A DNA stretch of 5,244 nucleotides from positions 1,051 to 6,294 of the forward strand of contig MTML01000072.1 of NCBI GenBank assembly GCA_002011215.1, written 5' to 3'. The position numbers and the translations under genes are program-made. This document shows, in pieces, positions 4,965 through 5,244 of the stretch (position 1 is its first letter; each line of letters opens with the position of its first letter). This DNA comes from Archaeoglobus sp. JdFR-24. Lineage in GTDB: Archaea; Halobacteriota; Archaeoglobi; Archaeoglobales; Archaeoglobaceae. Below the pieces are notes generated by a model, which saw nothing but the letters and a program-made list of their open reading frames with translations, had not been told where the DNA came from and did not search any database.

Positions 4965-5244
4965 CTAAAAACTGTAGATTATCCAACACATATTAGGTGA
5001 GCTAAATTATTTAAGTTAAAAAATATCTTGGAATTGGAGAGATTCTACTCTTTCAGAGAAAAAAATTGCAAGTAGGCTTGGAGGAGAAAGTATAATGGGA
5101 ATAGTAGAAAGGACGCTTTATTTTCTACCATTATTTTTAGATATTTATATAGATGGGTGATGAATGGATGTTGGACACATTTCTTTACTTGTTACTCTAT
5201 GATCGCGGAATTAATAAATAAGAGAGAGACAGATTTTTGATGTT
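4965..5244. other. intergenic stretch at the right edge without a convincing gene
   Basis: No long ORF is open on either strand. The only notable item is a plus-strand GGAGGAG followed by ATG at 5095, opening a 21-codon frame to 5160. Its stop overlaps another ATG in the arrangement TGATG (frame 5160-5240, 26 codons). The TATAAT at 5091-5096 overlaps the same ATG and has only a poor TTGCAA partner 19 nt upstream. These could be remnants or the front of something beyond the window. Confidence 0.5.

Overview
The window is AT-rich bacterial DNA. All supported genes lie on the minus strand, and long stretches between them are filled with repeats. The largest gene encodes a secreted FG-GAP beta-propeller protein with a C-terminal tail like the type A sorting domain of type IX secretion. 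That tail, the low GC content and the style of the intergenic repeats suggest an uncultured bacterium of the Bacteroidota/Cloacimonadota/WOR-3 kind. This placement is an inference and no marker gene is present to confirm it.

From left to right: positions 1-194 hold the N-terminal part of an iron-sulfur flavoprotein (FMN reductase fold). Positions 242-328 hold an 87-nt palindromic site resembling an integron attC recombination site. Positions 323-904 encode a TudS/DUF523-type [4Fe-4S] desulfidase-like protein whose stop codon lies inside the attC-like core. Positions 919-1341 encode a small three-helix membrane protein. Positions 1331-1477 encode a 48-residue ORF that I called by hand, with a strong Shine-Dalgarno sequence and a near-consensus sigma-70 promoter at 1501-1529. 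These genes read leftward as one unit: promoter, small ORF, membrane protein, desulfidase-like protein, attC-like site, flavoprotein.

Positions 1500-2825 hold no conventional gene. They contain simple-sequence repeats, hairpins, a second small ORF (2230-2397) and a large nested inverted-repeat structure (2430-2813). The two small ORFs share an 83/86-bp repeat, 914-bp apart at the left end, that encodes related peptides (20 of 26 aligned residues identical, separated by one in-frame 3-nt indel).

Positions 2826-4751 encode the exported seven-bladed propeller protein, with its own promoter candidate at 4937-4964. The last 280 bases hold no convincing gene.

The most interesting possibility is that the left side is a stretch of integron-like cassette array (or a relative of one) delivering a desulfidase/membrane-protein pair and a flavoprotein. 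The duplicated small-ORF repeat, which keeps a GTTRRRY motif in both copies, may be part of the same recombination system or an unrelated dispersed repeat.
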